Under the pieces are notes generated by a model. It was not told the origin of the DNA and searched no databases. It saw only the letters and a program-made list of their open reading frames with translations. 64,000 nucleotides of DNA from Eubacteriaceae bacterium (GTDB lineage Bacteria > Bacillota > Clostridia > Lachnospirales > Lachnospiraceae), in NCBI GenBank assembly GCA_910574015.1, contig CAJSYQ010000006.1, positions 62,001 through 126,000 on the forward strand. Direction: 5' to 3'. The position numbers and the translations under genes were made by a program. Shown here piece after piece: positions 34,077 through 42,559 of this stretch. Position 1 is the first letter of the stretch. The number at the start of each line of letters is the position of its first letter.

Positions 34077-34547
34077 TCACTCTTCCGGGCGCACAGCCAG
34101 AAACAGATCGATATGCCCGTCTGGAATCTCCAGCGGCACACATAAGCTCTTGGCATAACTGCCCATAAAATTTAACTGTCCATGGGATAACACCGGCGGG
34201 GTAATATCAATCCCAATCCCCTTGGAAGAAAACACTGTGGCGGCATTTCCCATAACCATATTGCCCAGCTCACTCAGCGCACTGGCGGAAAAATCATTTA
34301 TCTCTGTAATCTCTGTCATACACATCTTTGACGCGATCCGGCAGGCGTCCTCCTTAGTAAATACGAGCATGACCTGTCCCCGCATCTCACCTGTCACGCC
34401 GATCATGATCACCCACATATCCGGTCCAAAGGATGCCTCTCTCAGCGTCGGCTTCTGTATCTTCACTTCCACAAAGCACATGTCCTGCAGTATTTTCTTC
34501 GCAGCCATGAGAAATGGATTTATATATTCGGCATTTAGTGTTGCCAT
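34077..34547 (-). CDS. cheX: CheX-like chemotaxis phosphatase family protein
   Basis: 156 residues. N-terminal NAEYINPFLMAAKKIL matches CheX; the catalytic helix ALSELGNMVMGNA carries the E-x2-N pair that attacks phospho-CheY; the paired second motif is absent as in CheX. IGVTGEMRGQVMLVFTKEDA forms the central sheet. It would dephosphorylate a CheY-like or other receiver domain. No other chemotaxis or flagellar gene lies in the window, so the partner may be a different response regulator. GTAAACAGGAGGGCAGC precedes the ATG. Confidence 0.88.
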   Translation of the reverse strand: MATLNAEYINPFLMAAKKILQDMCFVEVKIQKPTLREASFGPDMWVIMIGVTGEMRGQVMLVFTKEDACRIASKMCMTEITEINDFSASALSELGNMVMGNAATVFSSKGIGIDITPPVLSHGQLNFMGSYAKSLCVPLEIPDGHIDLFLAVRPEE

Positions 34548-34590
34548 GCTGCCCTCCTGTTTACACTATAATATTCTAATCATACCATAA

Positions 34591-35748
34591 TTAGAAAAGC
34601 GTGTCTATAAAATTCTGTATCTTCCCCAGTGCCAATTTCAGGTTGTCAATGGAATAGGCATAGGAGATCCGGAGATACCCCTCTCCGCACCCGCCAAAGG
34701 CAGAACCGGGCACTACAGCCACCTTCTCCTGATGAAGCAGCCTGGTGGCAAATTCCTCCGAGGTCATGCCAAAGCGGCTGATATTGGGAAACACATAGAA
34801 GGCGCCCATGGGCTCAAAGCAGGGTATCCCCATATCATTCAGCTCCTTTACCAGAAAGCGCCGTCTCTCATCGTAGCTCTCCCGCATCCGCGCCACGTCC
34901 TCATCCCCATAGCGCAGGGCTTCCACTGCCGCATACTGACTTGTAGTAGGGGCGCACATTATTACATACTGATGCACCTTCAGCATCTGCTTAATGATCT
35001 CTTCCGGTCCCGCCGCATAGCCCAGCCGCCATCCCGTCATGGCATAGGATTTGGAAAATCCATTGATCACAATGGTTCGCTCTGCCATCCCCGGCAGGGA
35101 GGCGATGGAGACATGATCCCCCTGATAGCTTAGCTCCGAATAAATCTCATCCGACAGTACAAAGAGGTCTCTCTCCTCTATGATCTCTGCGACCTGACGC
35201 AGCTCGTTCTCCGTCATAATGGCGCCGGTAGGATTGTTGGGAAAAGGGAGCACTAGGATCTTCGTCCGATCCGATATGGCAGAGAGCAGCTTTTCCTTCG
35301 TCAGCTTGAACTGGTCCTTTTCTTCCAGAGGCAGCGGCACTGGCACCCCTCCCGCCATCTTCACGCAGGGAAGATAGGAGACAAAGCAGGGTTCCGGGAT
35401 GATCACCTCATCCCCCGGATCCAGCATGGACCGAAGGGCGATATCGATGGCCTCGCTTCCCCCCACCGTCACCAGAACCTGTTCCGGGGTATAGGGAAGA
35501 TGAAATCTGCGATCCAGATATCTGACGATCTCTTTCTTCAGCTCCATCAGGCCGGCATTGGATGTATAGAAGGTCCGCCCCTGTTCCAGAGAATAGATCC
35601 CCTCCTCCCGGATATGCCAGGGGGTATCGAAATCCGGTTCCCCCACACCCAGCGATATCACGTCCTCCATGGTATTTGCCACGTCGAAAAAACGCCGGAT
35701 GCCGGAAGGCTGCAGCTGCTGGACGGTTTCTGAAATTGGATTTCTCAT
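34591..35748 (-). CDS. PLP-dependent class I/II aminotransferase
   Basis: 385 residues, fold-type I. Marks: VISLGVGEPDFDTP, TVGGSEAIDIALRS, PFPNNPTGAIMTENEL, VLSDEIYSELSY, and the Schiff-base Lys in INGFSKSYAMTGWRLGY; the C-terminal Arg in EGYLRISYAYS binds the carboxylate. Related to aspartate/aromatic aminotransferases (PatA-like); the amino acid is unknown. Its ATG overlaps the stop of the Lrp-type regulator (ATGA), a pairing common in Firmicutes where the regulator and enzyme share an amino-acid ligand. Confidence 0.93.
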   Translation of the reverse strand: MRNPISETVQQLQPSGIRRFFDVANTMEDVISLGVGEPDFDTPWHIREEGIYSLEQGRTFYTSNAGLMELKKEIVRYLDRRFHLPYTPEQVLVTVGGSEAIDIALRSMLDPGDEVIIPEPCFVSYLPCVKMAGGVPVPLPLEEKDQFKLTKEKLLSAISDRTKILVLPFPNNPTGAIMTENELRQVAEIIEERDLFVLSDEIYSELSYQGDHVSIASLPGMAERTIVINGFSKSYAMTGWRLGYAAGPEEIIKQMLKVHQYVIMCAPTTSQYAAVEALRYGDEDVARMRESYDERRRFLVKELNDMGIPCFEPMGAFYVFPNISRFGMTSEEFATRLLHQEKVAVVPGSAFGGCGEGYLRISYAYSIDNLKLALGKIQNFIDTLF

Positions 35749-36233
35749 GGTGTGATCAACTGCCTTTCATCTCTCTTCTTTCCCTCCACCAGGGAAAGTC
35801 CGTATTCTTTATATTTCTTCAGAACAAAATGTGTCGCGGTACTCTCAATATCATCCATGGGCGCCAGCTTCGTCGCCACGAACCGCGCCACCTCCTTCAT
35901 CGTCCTGCCATGTACGATGACAGTCAGGTCAAAACCGCCCCCGCTCATCAGATACAGGCTCTCAACCTCATCAAACTGGTAGATCCGCTCCGCCGCCCGG
36001 TCAAAGCCTCTGCCTCTCTCCGGTGTCACCTTCAATTCGATCAGTGCCGTCACACGCTCCGCATCAATCTTATCCCAGTTGATCAGGGTAGGATACCCGC
36101 AGATCACGCCCTCTTTCTCCATCTGCTCCACTGCTCCCCGGATTTCCTCCGGCGAGGCTGACAGCATCGCTGCCAGATCCTCCGTGGACAATCTGGAATT
36201 TCTGGCGATATTCCGTAATATTCTCTCTTTCAT
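35745..36233 (-). CDS. Lrp/AsnC family transcriptional regulator
   Basis: 162 residues. N-terminal winged helix (RNSRLSTEDLAAMLSASPEEI; then EKEGVICGYPTLINWDKI) and C-terminal RAM domain (VTALIELKVTPERGRGFDRA; LYLMSGGGFDLTVIVHG) that binds amino acids and forms octamers. It overlaps genes on both sides by 4 bp (ATGA at 36230 and 35745), so it is translated with the AIR-synthase-like protein and the aminotransferase, whose expression it probably controls. Confidence 0.93.
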   Translation of the reverse strand: MKERILRNIARNSRLSTEDLAAMLSASPEEIRGAVEQMEKEGVICGYPTLINWDKIDAERVTALIELKVTPERGRGFDRAAERIYQFDEVESLYLMSGGGFDLTVIVHGRTMKEVARFVATKLAPMDDIESTATHFVLKKYKEYGLSLVEGKKRDERQLITP

Positions 36234-37225
36234 CCGTTTTCCTCCCTTCCAGCCCGAAATAATTCATCGGTTTTCGGCGGCTCCAGAAACCGCCGTTCCT
36301 CTCCGTTTACGACGACCCTGTCGTTGCCCTCTGTGGCGTATCCTACCACTGCACTGTGGATCCCCGCCCTCTTCAGTTCCTCCACCAGACGGCTGCCGTG
36401 ATGGGTCCCTATCAGCATCGATCCACTGGATATAAGCATATAGGGGTTGATGTCAAAAACCTCGCAGACCTCCACTGTCTCCTGACGGATGGGGATCTTT
36501 CGAAGATCCACCTCCAGCCCGGTTCCAGAGGCCGCCGCCATCTCCCACAATGCACCGAAGATCCCCCCCTCGGTCACATCGTGCATGGCGGTCACTCCCA
36601 CATCCATGGCAATACCGGCATCCGGCACCACACTGAGATACTGGTCGAAGCCCTTTGCCGTCTCCACCAATTCCCCAGGCAGCTTTCTCCGCAGCTGTTC
36701 CTCTCTTTCCTTGGCCAGAATGGATGTCCCCTCCAGTCCGATCCATTTTGTCACAACAAGATCCTGCCCCGGCCTCAGTCCGCCGGTCTGTATGATCCGG
36801 CTGCCGGCAGTCCTGCCGACGCCGGTGACCGACACCAGTGTCTGGTTCACCGCGGCGGATACCTCCGTATGCCCCCCCAGGATCTCCACACGATACTGCT
36901 CCGCCAGTCCGGTGATATCCGTCATAATTTCCTTTAGCTCATCCTCACCGCTGCCCGGCGGAAAGATTATGGTCACCAGCATGCCGATGAGTTCCGCCCC
37001 GGAAGAGGCAATATCATTCGCGGTGATATGGAAGGCCAGTCTTCCGATATCCTGTGCGGTGCCGGTAATGGGATCGGTGGACAGGACGATGGCGTCATCC
37101 ACCTGCAGTACACTGCAGTCCTCCCCAATGCCGGAATGTACAAGAACCTCCGGTCTCTTCACCTTCAATTTCTTTAATACCGACCGCTTTAATATATTCT
37201 CGGGAACTTTTCCTATCTCCATCAT
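36230..37225 (-). CDS. AIR synthase (PurM/HypE-like) family protein
   Basis: The start is placed at the ATG 37225 behind CCGGAGGAGGAA (331 residues); the next codon is also ATG, and a GTG at 37243 overlapping the vanW-like stop is the alternative. PurM fold: ILKRSVLKKLKVKRPEVLVH, GIGEDCSVL, LSTDPITGTAQDIGRLAFHI, ANDIASSGAELIGML, GGHTEVSAAVNQTLVSVTG and VTAMHDVTEGGIFGALWEM. This matches the HypE/ThiL-like branch, ATP-dependent enzymes acting on small carboxamide or phosphate substrates. The HypE C-terminal Cys is missing, so it is not a standard hydrogenase maturation protein. Substrate unknown. Confidence 0.85.
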   Translation of the reverse strand: MMEIGKVPENILKRSVLKKLKVKRPEVLVHSGIGEDCSVLQVDDAIVLSTDPITGTAQDIGRLAFHITANDIASSGAELIGMLVTIIFPPGSGEDELKEIMTDITGLAEQYRVEILGGHTEVSAAVNQTLVSVTGVGRTAGSRIIQTGGLRPGQDLVVTKWIGLEGTSILAKEREEQLRRKLPGELVETAKGFDQYLSVVPDAGIAMDVGVTAMHDVTEGGIFGALWEMAAASGTGLEVDLRKIPIRQETVEVCEVFDINPYMLISSGSMLIGTHHGSRLVEELKRAGIHSAVVGYATEGNDRVVVNGEERRFLEPPKTDELFRAGREENG

Positions 37226-37239
37226 TTCCTCCTCCGGCC

Positions 37240-38826
37240 TCACTGCCCGCCGTCTTCAGGCGGCACCGGAACGGCAGTGGCCGCTGGCGGTTCTGGCTCC
37301 ACTGGCGAATCTCCCGGCTTCGGCTCCTCTGCCGGTGCCGGCGTCGCTGCGTCCCTTGGTGCACTGGTTGGTTTAGGCGTCCTCGTGGCTTTCGGCGTCC
37401 GGTCCGGCCGGGGTGATGCTGTCGCTTTGGGACTCTGTCCCGGCTTCGGCGATGCCCCCGGCTTTGCCCCCCCTTTGGTAACATAACGGGGTTCTGCCTT
37501 ATACGTGCTGCTGTTTACCTGGGTCTTCTTTGTCTTCCCATTCTCTGTCACGATCTTCCAGAGAACTGCCTTATATCCGATGTGTGCTTCCTGCGTTACC
37601 TGCATAAAGGTTTCCGGCTTCGTCTTGTCGTAGGTGATCTTATCCTCTCCCGGTTGTATCGTCTCAATGGTCTCGGATTCATACACAACTGTGCGTCCCG
37701 GGTCCCTGGTCTCTTCCCCATAGATATGGAAATACACGCTGCCGGATACGGTCCCGCCCTCAATGTAAACCGGGACATCCGTGTTATTGCGGAATTTTAA
37801 ATCCTTATAATCGCCGGCAATTGCCGCATCCATAGAGGGCTTTACATATGTAACCACCATGGAATGGGGACTTCTCTCTACAATCTCCAGTTCTGCCAGA
37901 AGAAGGGCGTTGTACAGGGTAGTGGATACCTGGCACACACCGCCGCCGATGGAATCTACCACCTCTCCGTTGCTATAGGAGGGGGCCTGATAATAGCCGT
38001 TTTCCTCTGTCATGGGGGAGATGGTGTCATGGACGGAAAATGTCTCGCCCGGATACACCACGGTGCCGTTGATAAGGCGCGCCGCATTGGCCACATTCTT
38101 CGATCGGCTGACATTGCCTGCATTAAAGCTGGTGGCGTATTTCCCTATCTCATCCCGGCAGCGGGAAGCCAGCTTCTTTGATACATCCGGTTCCTTCACG
38201 GTCACAACGGCCTGTACCTTTACCTCTGCCTCTGCCGCCTCCACCTGCTCAGCCAGCGCTGTCTGGATCCGCTGCACCGTGCTCTCCACATCCAGCGTCT
38301 CACCCTGTCTGGACTTGGAATAGACCAATGTACCGTTCTCCATACTGATCTTGGAGTTCTTCGCCTTGGTACACTTTGCGGCGCATTTTTTCTCGACGAA
38401 GCTCTTTAATTTCTTTTCCGAGTAGTTCCCCGCCAGCTCAAATACCTTATGTTCTGCCGCCACCTCCCTGAGCCGGGCATAATTGGCAAACATGCTGCCC
38501 TCTTTCCCAATCTTCAGCGCCTCCTCTATGACAGGCTCCAGCTCACTGGCATACCCAAGATCCGCCAGCGTGGTGCTGACCACCTTGCCGTTGACGTCCA
38601 CTGTCAGGGTTCTTCGGGACAATCTGACAATATGTTCATTCAGTACATTCCTTGCCTCATCCGCTGTCATGCCGCTGAGTTCCACCTCATCTGCAAAGAC
38701 TCCCTGGCAGATTCTGTCCGCATCCGGTTTCACCCTGGCGTACGCGACAAATACATACGAAGCGATCAAAATCCCCATGATCACGATTACAAGAAATGCT
38801 GGTAAAAAACTCTGTTTCTGTCTCAC
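37240..38826 (-). CDS. VanW family, YoaR-like membrane-anchored protein
   Basis: 528 residues, GTG start behind GGGAGGCTTAGAA. One N-terminal span (about 8-30), then a peptidoglycan-binding YoaR-like region (40-225; GMTADEARNVL), a VanW domain (about 230-370) with TFSVHDTISPMTEENGY, the conserved GGGVCQVSTTLYNALLLAEL and ERSPHSMVVTYV, a G5-like segment (YESETIETIQPG), and a disordered Pro/Thr/Lys tail (about 445-528). VanW-family proteins are found with glycopeptide resistance genes but here no van genes are present. Cell-wall role inferred. First gene of the vanW-AIRS-Lrp-aminotransferase run. Confidence 0.9.
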   Translation of the reverse strand: MRQKQSFLPAFLVIVIMGILIASYVFVAYARVKPDADRICQGVFADEVELSGMTADEARNVLNEHIVRLSRRTLTVDVNGKVVSTTLADLGYASELEPVIEEALKIGKEGSMFANYARLREVAAEHKVFELAGNYSEKKLKSFVEKKCAAKCTKAKNSKISMENGTLVYSKSRQGETLDVESTVQRIQTALAEQVEAAEAEVKVQAVVTVKEPDVSKKLASRCRDEIGKYATSFNAGNVSRSKNVANAARLINGTVVYPGETFSVHDTISPMTEENGYYQAPSYSNGEVVDSIGGGVCQVSTTLYNALLLAELEIVERSPHSMVVTYVKPSMDAAIAGDYKDLKFRNNTDVPVYIEGGTVSGSVYFHIYGEETRDPGRTVVYESETIETIQPGEDKITYDKTKPETFMQVTQEAHIGYKAVLWKIVTENGKTKKTQVNSSTYKAEPRYVTKGGAKPGASPKPGQSPKATASPRPDRTPKATRTPKPTSAPRDAATPAPAEEPKPGDSPVEPEPPAATAVPVPPEDGGQ

Positions 38827-38963
38827 TTCTAAGCCTCCCTTTCATACGATCCATTCTCTGCCTGGTGCAGCATAGTTCCCTGCCATACCAGATTGCCGCT
38901 TGCACATTTTGGCAAGCTGTATTAAACTATAAGCAAATAAGCAAAGGGGTTATTCTGCACCTG

Positions 38964-39056
38964 TTACATGGACGCCACAAGGCTCACCACCATGGCGATG
39001 ATAAGCATACCACATATAATTGCGGCAACAAGCCGCTGCTTTTTACGGTTCATCAT
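38964..39056 (-). CDS. Small single-span membrane protein, 30 residues
   Basis: A minus-strand gene below common length cut-offs. It starts with two Met, has a basic cytosolic head (NRKKQRLVAA) and one hydrophobic helix (residues 11-29), then TAA. AAAGGGGGC stands about ten bases upstream of the first ATG. It lies in a 267-bp gap between the vanW-like gene (38826) and the divergent TPR-like gene (39094), which otherwise holds nothing I can name. Function unknown; the charge-then-helix pattern and the ribosome-binding site argue that it is real. Confidence 0.65.
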   Translation of the reverse strand: MMNRKKQRLVAAIICGMLIIAMVVSLVASM

Positions 39057-39093
39057 AATATAACTGCCCCCTTTCTGAAAGGATGTCATCTAC

Positions 39094-39714
39094 ATGAAAT
39101 TCATTTTAATCTATTTTGTCTGTTTCTGTATCTTTTGTGCCTGGCTCTTTTATGAACAGCGCAAAAGCCAGCGCCAGCAGAAAAAAGCTTCGGATGATTT
39201 CTGGGCGCGGGAGGCGCTGGCCAACAGCACCCGCAAAAAGGATATCTCCGATCTTCCGCTGATCCGGGTGGAAGAAAAGGAGATCCCGTTTATTGAAACC
39301 CAGGAAGAATCCATTATAACTTATATCGGACAACTCCGTCAGATCATACAGGAACCCATGGCAGATCTGTCGGACTATTCCAACACAGATTTAAAGTTAG
39401 CATATGGCGTCGCAAATTTCAAGACATTATCCGAATATGATGAAAATTTTAATACCTTCCTCGTTACTTTGACAAATCTCGCGCGTTCCTACGAAAGAAA
39501 CGGGTACCATGAGCAGGCAAGGGACACCTATCTGACGGCTCTCCGCCACGGTTCCCGACGGGCCGGCGACTATGAAGAACTGGCAAAGATATGGCTGGAG
39601 CTGGGCCGCCGCGACGAGGTGAAAGCACTGATCCGACGACTGGAGGAGAGCAGCCACCCGCGCCGGGCCGGCATCATTTCAAAGCTGAATCAGGTCCTGG
39701 CAGACCATAGATAG
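39094..39714 (+). CDS. Membrane-anchored TPR-like protein of unknown function
   Basis: 206 residues. One N-terminal span (about 2-20), a short charged helix (EQRKSQRQQKKASDDFW), a mid region, then helical repeats from about 120: FNTFLVTLTNLARSYERNG, HEQARDTYLTALRHGSR and DYEELAKIWLELGRRDEVK have the tetratricopeptide pattern. Probably a scaffold at the inner face of the membrane. GAAAGGATG lies before the ATG. It is flanked by minus-strand genes on both sides. Confidence 0.75.
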   Translation: MKFILIYFVCFCIFCAWLFYEQRKSQRQQKKASDDFWAREALANSTRKKDISDLPLIRVEEKEIPFIETQEESIITYIGQLRQIIQEPMADLSDYSNTDLKLAYGVANFKTLSEYDENFNTFLVTLTNLARSYERNGYHEQARDTYLTALRHGSRRAGDYEELAKIWLELGRRDEVKALIRRLEESSHPRRAGIISKLNQVLADHR

Positions 39715-39725
39715 CCCGCCGGCCA

Positions 39726-41522
39726 TCAGAAGATCGTCTCTGGTGGAACGGTCCGGATCTCTGCCGAGTGATCCAGGGGATTCCGTTTCCGATAATCAAA
39801 GAGCAGGTAGACAGGACTGCTCTTTTTTATTGTCCCGGTTTCGGCCGCCTGTTCCATATCGATGGCAAAGAGATCCATATACAGCATATGATAGAGCTGC
39901 CCTGTAGTCATCCCCGCATAGTCCTCCGACAGCGTCCCCCCTGTCTGGACCTCCCGTTTCAGATAGCGCCGCACCGCCTCCCGGATCCTGTCCGTCCTGG
40001 GCCGTACAAAGGAGGGAGGATTTTTCACATAATCCCGGCAGAACAGATCATAGGTCAGAAGTTCCCTGACCTCCTCTTTCTGTTCCTCCAGGGTGCCATA
40101 CCTCTCCACGCAGAATCCCCACAGAATCTCATACCGGTCCAGACGGCTGTGTTTCCTGCCAAGCAGACCCCTGGCCCGGTAATATTCTCCCAGTTCATAA
40201 TAGAGATCAAAGGCGCTGCCGCAGCGCCGTACCAAATATGCCATAACAGTGGTAAACTGCATGCTGTTGTAATAGGTCTCCACCATCTCTTCCACCAGCT
40301 TGAGCCGGAGAATCTCTTCATAGGAAAGCCATTTTGTGGAGAGCACCTCATAGGGCGGCTTCTCACTGTACAAAATCCCGTATTCTTCCTTCCTCTCGTT
40401 CATATAAGAGCCGTCCAGCAGTTTGAGGAAACCAAGCTGCAGCTGATCCGGCCCCATGGCATATACCTCATCGAAGGAGCGGCGAAAGCTGTCATAGTCC
40501 TCAAAGGGAAGTCCGGCGATGAGATCCAGATGCTGATGGATATTATGTCCCTTCCGGATGCGTACAATATTTCTTCGAAGCTTCTCTAGATCCATTGTTC
40601 TGCGTATGGCATGGATGGTATCGGGATTGGCAGACTGCACGCCGATCTCAAATTGGATAAGCCCCGGACGAAAGCTCTGGAGCAGGACAAGATCCTCCTC
40701 CCGCAGAAGATCCCCTCCAATCTCGAAATGAAAATTGGTGATGCCGTTATCGTTTGCTCCGATATACCGCCAGATCTGATGCGCATAGCCGGGATCGCAG
40801 TTAAATGTGCGGTCCACAAATTTCACCTGGGGCACCTGACGGCGGATAAAAAAATCCAGTTCACTCATGGTCTTTGCCGGATCCTTCTTCCTGACGCTCT
40901 TTTCAATGGAGGACAGACAGTAGCTGCAGGAAAACGGGCAGCCCCGCATACTCTCATAATACAGGATCCGGTGCTCCAGACCGGTGAGGTCGTTATAGGG
41001 AAATACAAGGTCATCCATCTTCATGCCCTGACGGGGCGGAGTTCGCCGGACCGTATCAGCGCCAGTGCGCTTGTCCCGCTGCCGGTAAACCAGTCCGCAG
41101 ATCTCCCCCAGGTGTTCCGGCGTCCCGTCTTCATTCAGCCACGACAGATATTCCCGGAAGGTCTGCTCCCCCTCTCCCACCATGATCAGGTCGATGCAGG
41201 GATGCTGCTCCAGGATCTCTTCCGGGTGATAGCTGACCTCTGGCCCGCCGGCCGCTATGATAAGCTCCGGCAGCACTTTCTTTAAGTCGGCGGCTATGGA
41301 GAGTACATATTCAATATTCCAGAGATAGCAGGAGAAGCCCACTGCCTCCGGTCTCTTTTCATAGAGTCCGGCAAGAATCTCCTCCCGGCGGTGGTTAATG
41401 GTATATTCGCACAGCTCCACGTCTTCCCCATAGCTCCCGGCATTGGCCCGCAGGGAACGGATGGCGGGACTGGTGTGGATATACTTGGCATTGATGGCGG
41501 TGAGAACTACTTTACGGCCCAT
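39726..41522 (-). CDS. B12-binding domain radical SAM protein
   Basis: 598 residues from the ATG at 41522 behind GGGAAAGGAGGCG; the frame is open upstream but runs into tRNA-Gly, so the longer version is rejected. Cobalamin-binding-like N-domain (about 1-150; VVLTAINAKYIHTSPAIRSL, LIIAAGGPEVSYHPEE), radical SAM core with RGCPFSCSYCLSS (CxxxCxxC) at about 200, VKFVDRTFNCDP and GLPFEDYDSFRRS, then a DUF4080-type C-terminal region. Cobalamin base-off His is not evident. The reaction is unknown; relatives include methyltransferases and methylthiotransferases. Convergent with the TPR-like gene, 11 bp apart. Confidence 0.9.
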   Translation of the reverse strand: MGRKVVLTAINAKYIHTSPAIRSLRANAGSYGEDVELCEYTINHRREEILAGLYEKRPEAVGFSCYLWNIEYVLSIAADLKKVLPELIIAAGGPEVSYHPEEILEQHPCIDLIMVGEGEQTFREYLSWLNEDGTPEHLGEICGLVYRQRDKRTGADTVRRTPPRQGMKMDDLVFPYNDLTGLEHRILYYESMRGCPFSCSYCLSSIEKSVRKKDPAKTMSELDFFIRRQVPQVKFVDRTFNCDPGYAHQIWRYIGANDNGITNFHFEIGGDLLREEDLVLLQSFRPGLIQFEIGVQSANPDTIHAIRRTMDLEKLRRNIVRIRKGHNIHQHLDLIAGLPFEDYDSFRRSFDEVYAMGPDQLQLGFLKLLDGSYMNERKEEYGILYSEKPPYEVLSTKWLSYEEILRLKLVEEMVETYYNSMQFTTVMAYLVRRCGSAFDLYYELGEYYRARGLLGRKHSRLDRYEILWGFCVERYGTLEEQKEEVRELLTYDLFCRDYVKNPPSFVRPRTDRIREAVRRYLKREVQTGGTLSEDYAGMTTGQLYHMLYMDLFAIDMEQAAETGTIKKSSPVYLLFDYRKRNPLDHSAEIRTVPPETIF

Positions 41523-41563
41523 GCAGACAACGCCTCCTTTCCCAATATCTCTGCATAACAAAA

Positions 41564-41634
41564 AGCGGGTGATGGGAATCGAACCCACGTATCTAGCTTG
41601 GAAGGCTAGTGTTCTACCATTGAACTACACCCGC
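41564..41634 (-). tRNA. tRNA-Gly (anticodon TCC)
   Basis: 71 nt. Acceptor GCGGGTG pairs with CACCCGC; D arm GTTC...GAAC; anticodon stem CTAGC/GCTAG with loop CTTCCAA (anticodon TCC); T arm TGGGT-TCGATTC-CCA variant. CCA is not encoded; a U-run (41560-41563 and beyond) follows directly and likely terminates it. Confidence 0.97.
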
Positions 41635-41671
41635 TTGTCATAAAACGTTATTTTGTTTGCCAACGGAATCT

Positions 41672-41700
41672 ATTATAGCAATGGGACAGAGAAATGTCAA
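41672..41700 (-). promoter_or_regulatory. Consensus promoter of tRNA-Gly
   Basis: Perfect TTGACA (41695-41700) and TATAAT (41672-41677) on the minus strand with a 17-bp spacer, 38 bp upstream of the tRNA 5' end. The strongest promoter in the window. Confidence 0.9.
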
Positions 41701-41724
41701 GAATTAATTCCACAGATGCTTCTC

Positions 41725-42549
41725 TTATCTCTCCTTCCTCTGTCTGCGGTAACGCTCTGCCTTCCCGCCAATAATACAGGAGAGCAGAATCAGAACCGCC
41801 ACCCAGATAATCCTGCGGAGAAGTCTCATCCTCTCCTCCCAGGTTTTCCGCTGTGCCAGTATATCCGCCCCTTCCTTTGACAGATCCACGTCCCCCCGGA
41901 GCCCTCCCAGAGTATACCAGTCATACACGCGGCTGTCATAATCCGACAGACTCACCGCCGTCTCCTCCTTCGGGTCCATGCACTGGTACTGCTTTTTGTC
42001 TTTGGAAAGCCCCGTTATGGCAACCCAACGATATCTGCCGTCCTTTTTGACCTTCACAATATCATAGACGATATCGGGATCCTTTGGATCCCGGACAAGA
42101 TCCTGCCCCGTCAGACCCGGGACGATCACCTTCTGGCGTTTTGCATTCTCCGCGATCTCTTTCAAGACGCCGGATCGGAAGGTGCCGTCCTCCTCATAAC
42201 CATCTATCCCGCTGATCACAGCATTGAGCTTATCCGGCGTATATTTGTTCTTCGCCGTGGTTTTATCCGCCAGGGACATTACACTGCAGACACAGCACAG
42301 AAAGTCTCCCTCTTCTCCGATGGTCTTTCCTGTGTCCCCCATCTTCAGACCGCTCCAGCCCTGATCCGAAACCTCATAGGCGAATGCATGGCTGCCCTCC
42401 GCCCTCTCATTTCCGAATTTCGGCTCCTCCACAGCGACCCCGTCCCGATGCATCTGGTTCTGCCGTATCCTTTTTCCTGCGATCCAGATGAGCCCGGCCA
42501 GCAGGCACAGGCCCGCCAGGATCCAGATTATTATTTTCTTCTTCGTCAT
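41725..42549 (-). CDS. Membrane protein with a C39-like papain fold, likely catalytically altered
   Basis: 274 residues with a span at each end (about 5-25 and 245-265) and an extracytoplasmic domain between. The domain has the layout of C39-type proteins: GLKMGDTGKTIGEEGDFLCC, CSVMSLADKTTAKNKYTPDK, then YRWVAITGLSKDKKQYQCMD. In active members the segment before the VVITGY-like strand has a catalytic His (HWVxITG); here it is Arg-Trp, so peptidase activity is doubtful, although Cys residues are present at the nucleophile site. GGAGTAGCT precedes the ATG. It follows the GH13 gene by 10 bp; the link between them is not clear. Confidence 0.65.
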   Translation of the reverse strand: MTKKKIIIWILAGLCLLAGLIWIAGKRIRQNQMHRDGVAVEEPKFGNERAEGSHAFAYEVSDQGWSGLKMGDTGKTIGEEGDFLCCVCSVMSLADKTTAKNKYTPDKLNAVISGIDGYEEDGTFRSGVLKEIAENAKRQKVIVPGLTGQDLVRDPKDPDIVYDIVKVKKDGRYRWVAITGLSKDKKQYQCMDPKEETAVSLSDYDSRVYDWYTLGGLRGDVDLSKEGADILAQRKTWEERMRLLRRIIWVAVLILLSCIIGGKAERYRRQRKER

Positions 42550-42559
42550 AGCTACTCCA

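Noticed and set aside
36230-37225. Hydrogenase maturation protein HypE
   Set aside because: The fold matches, but the C-terminal Cys needed for thiocyanate formation is absent and no [NiFe] hydrogenase genes are near; the only hydrogenase here is [FeFe] type.
37240-38826. Glycopeptide (vancomycin) resistance locus
   Set aside because: Only a VanW-family domain is present; there are no vanH, vanX, D-Ala-D-Lac ligase or VanRS genes, and VanW-type proteins are common in clostridia.
41523-41588. N-terminal extension of the radical SAM protein by 22 codons
   Set aside because: The extension overlaps tRNA-Gly; the inner ATG at 41522 has a proper ribosome-binding site.
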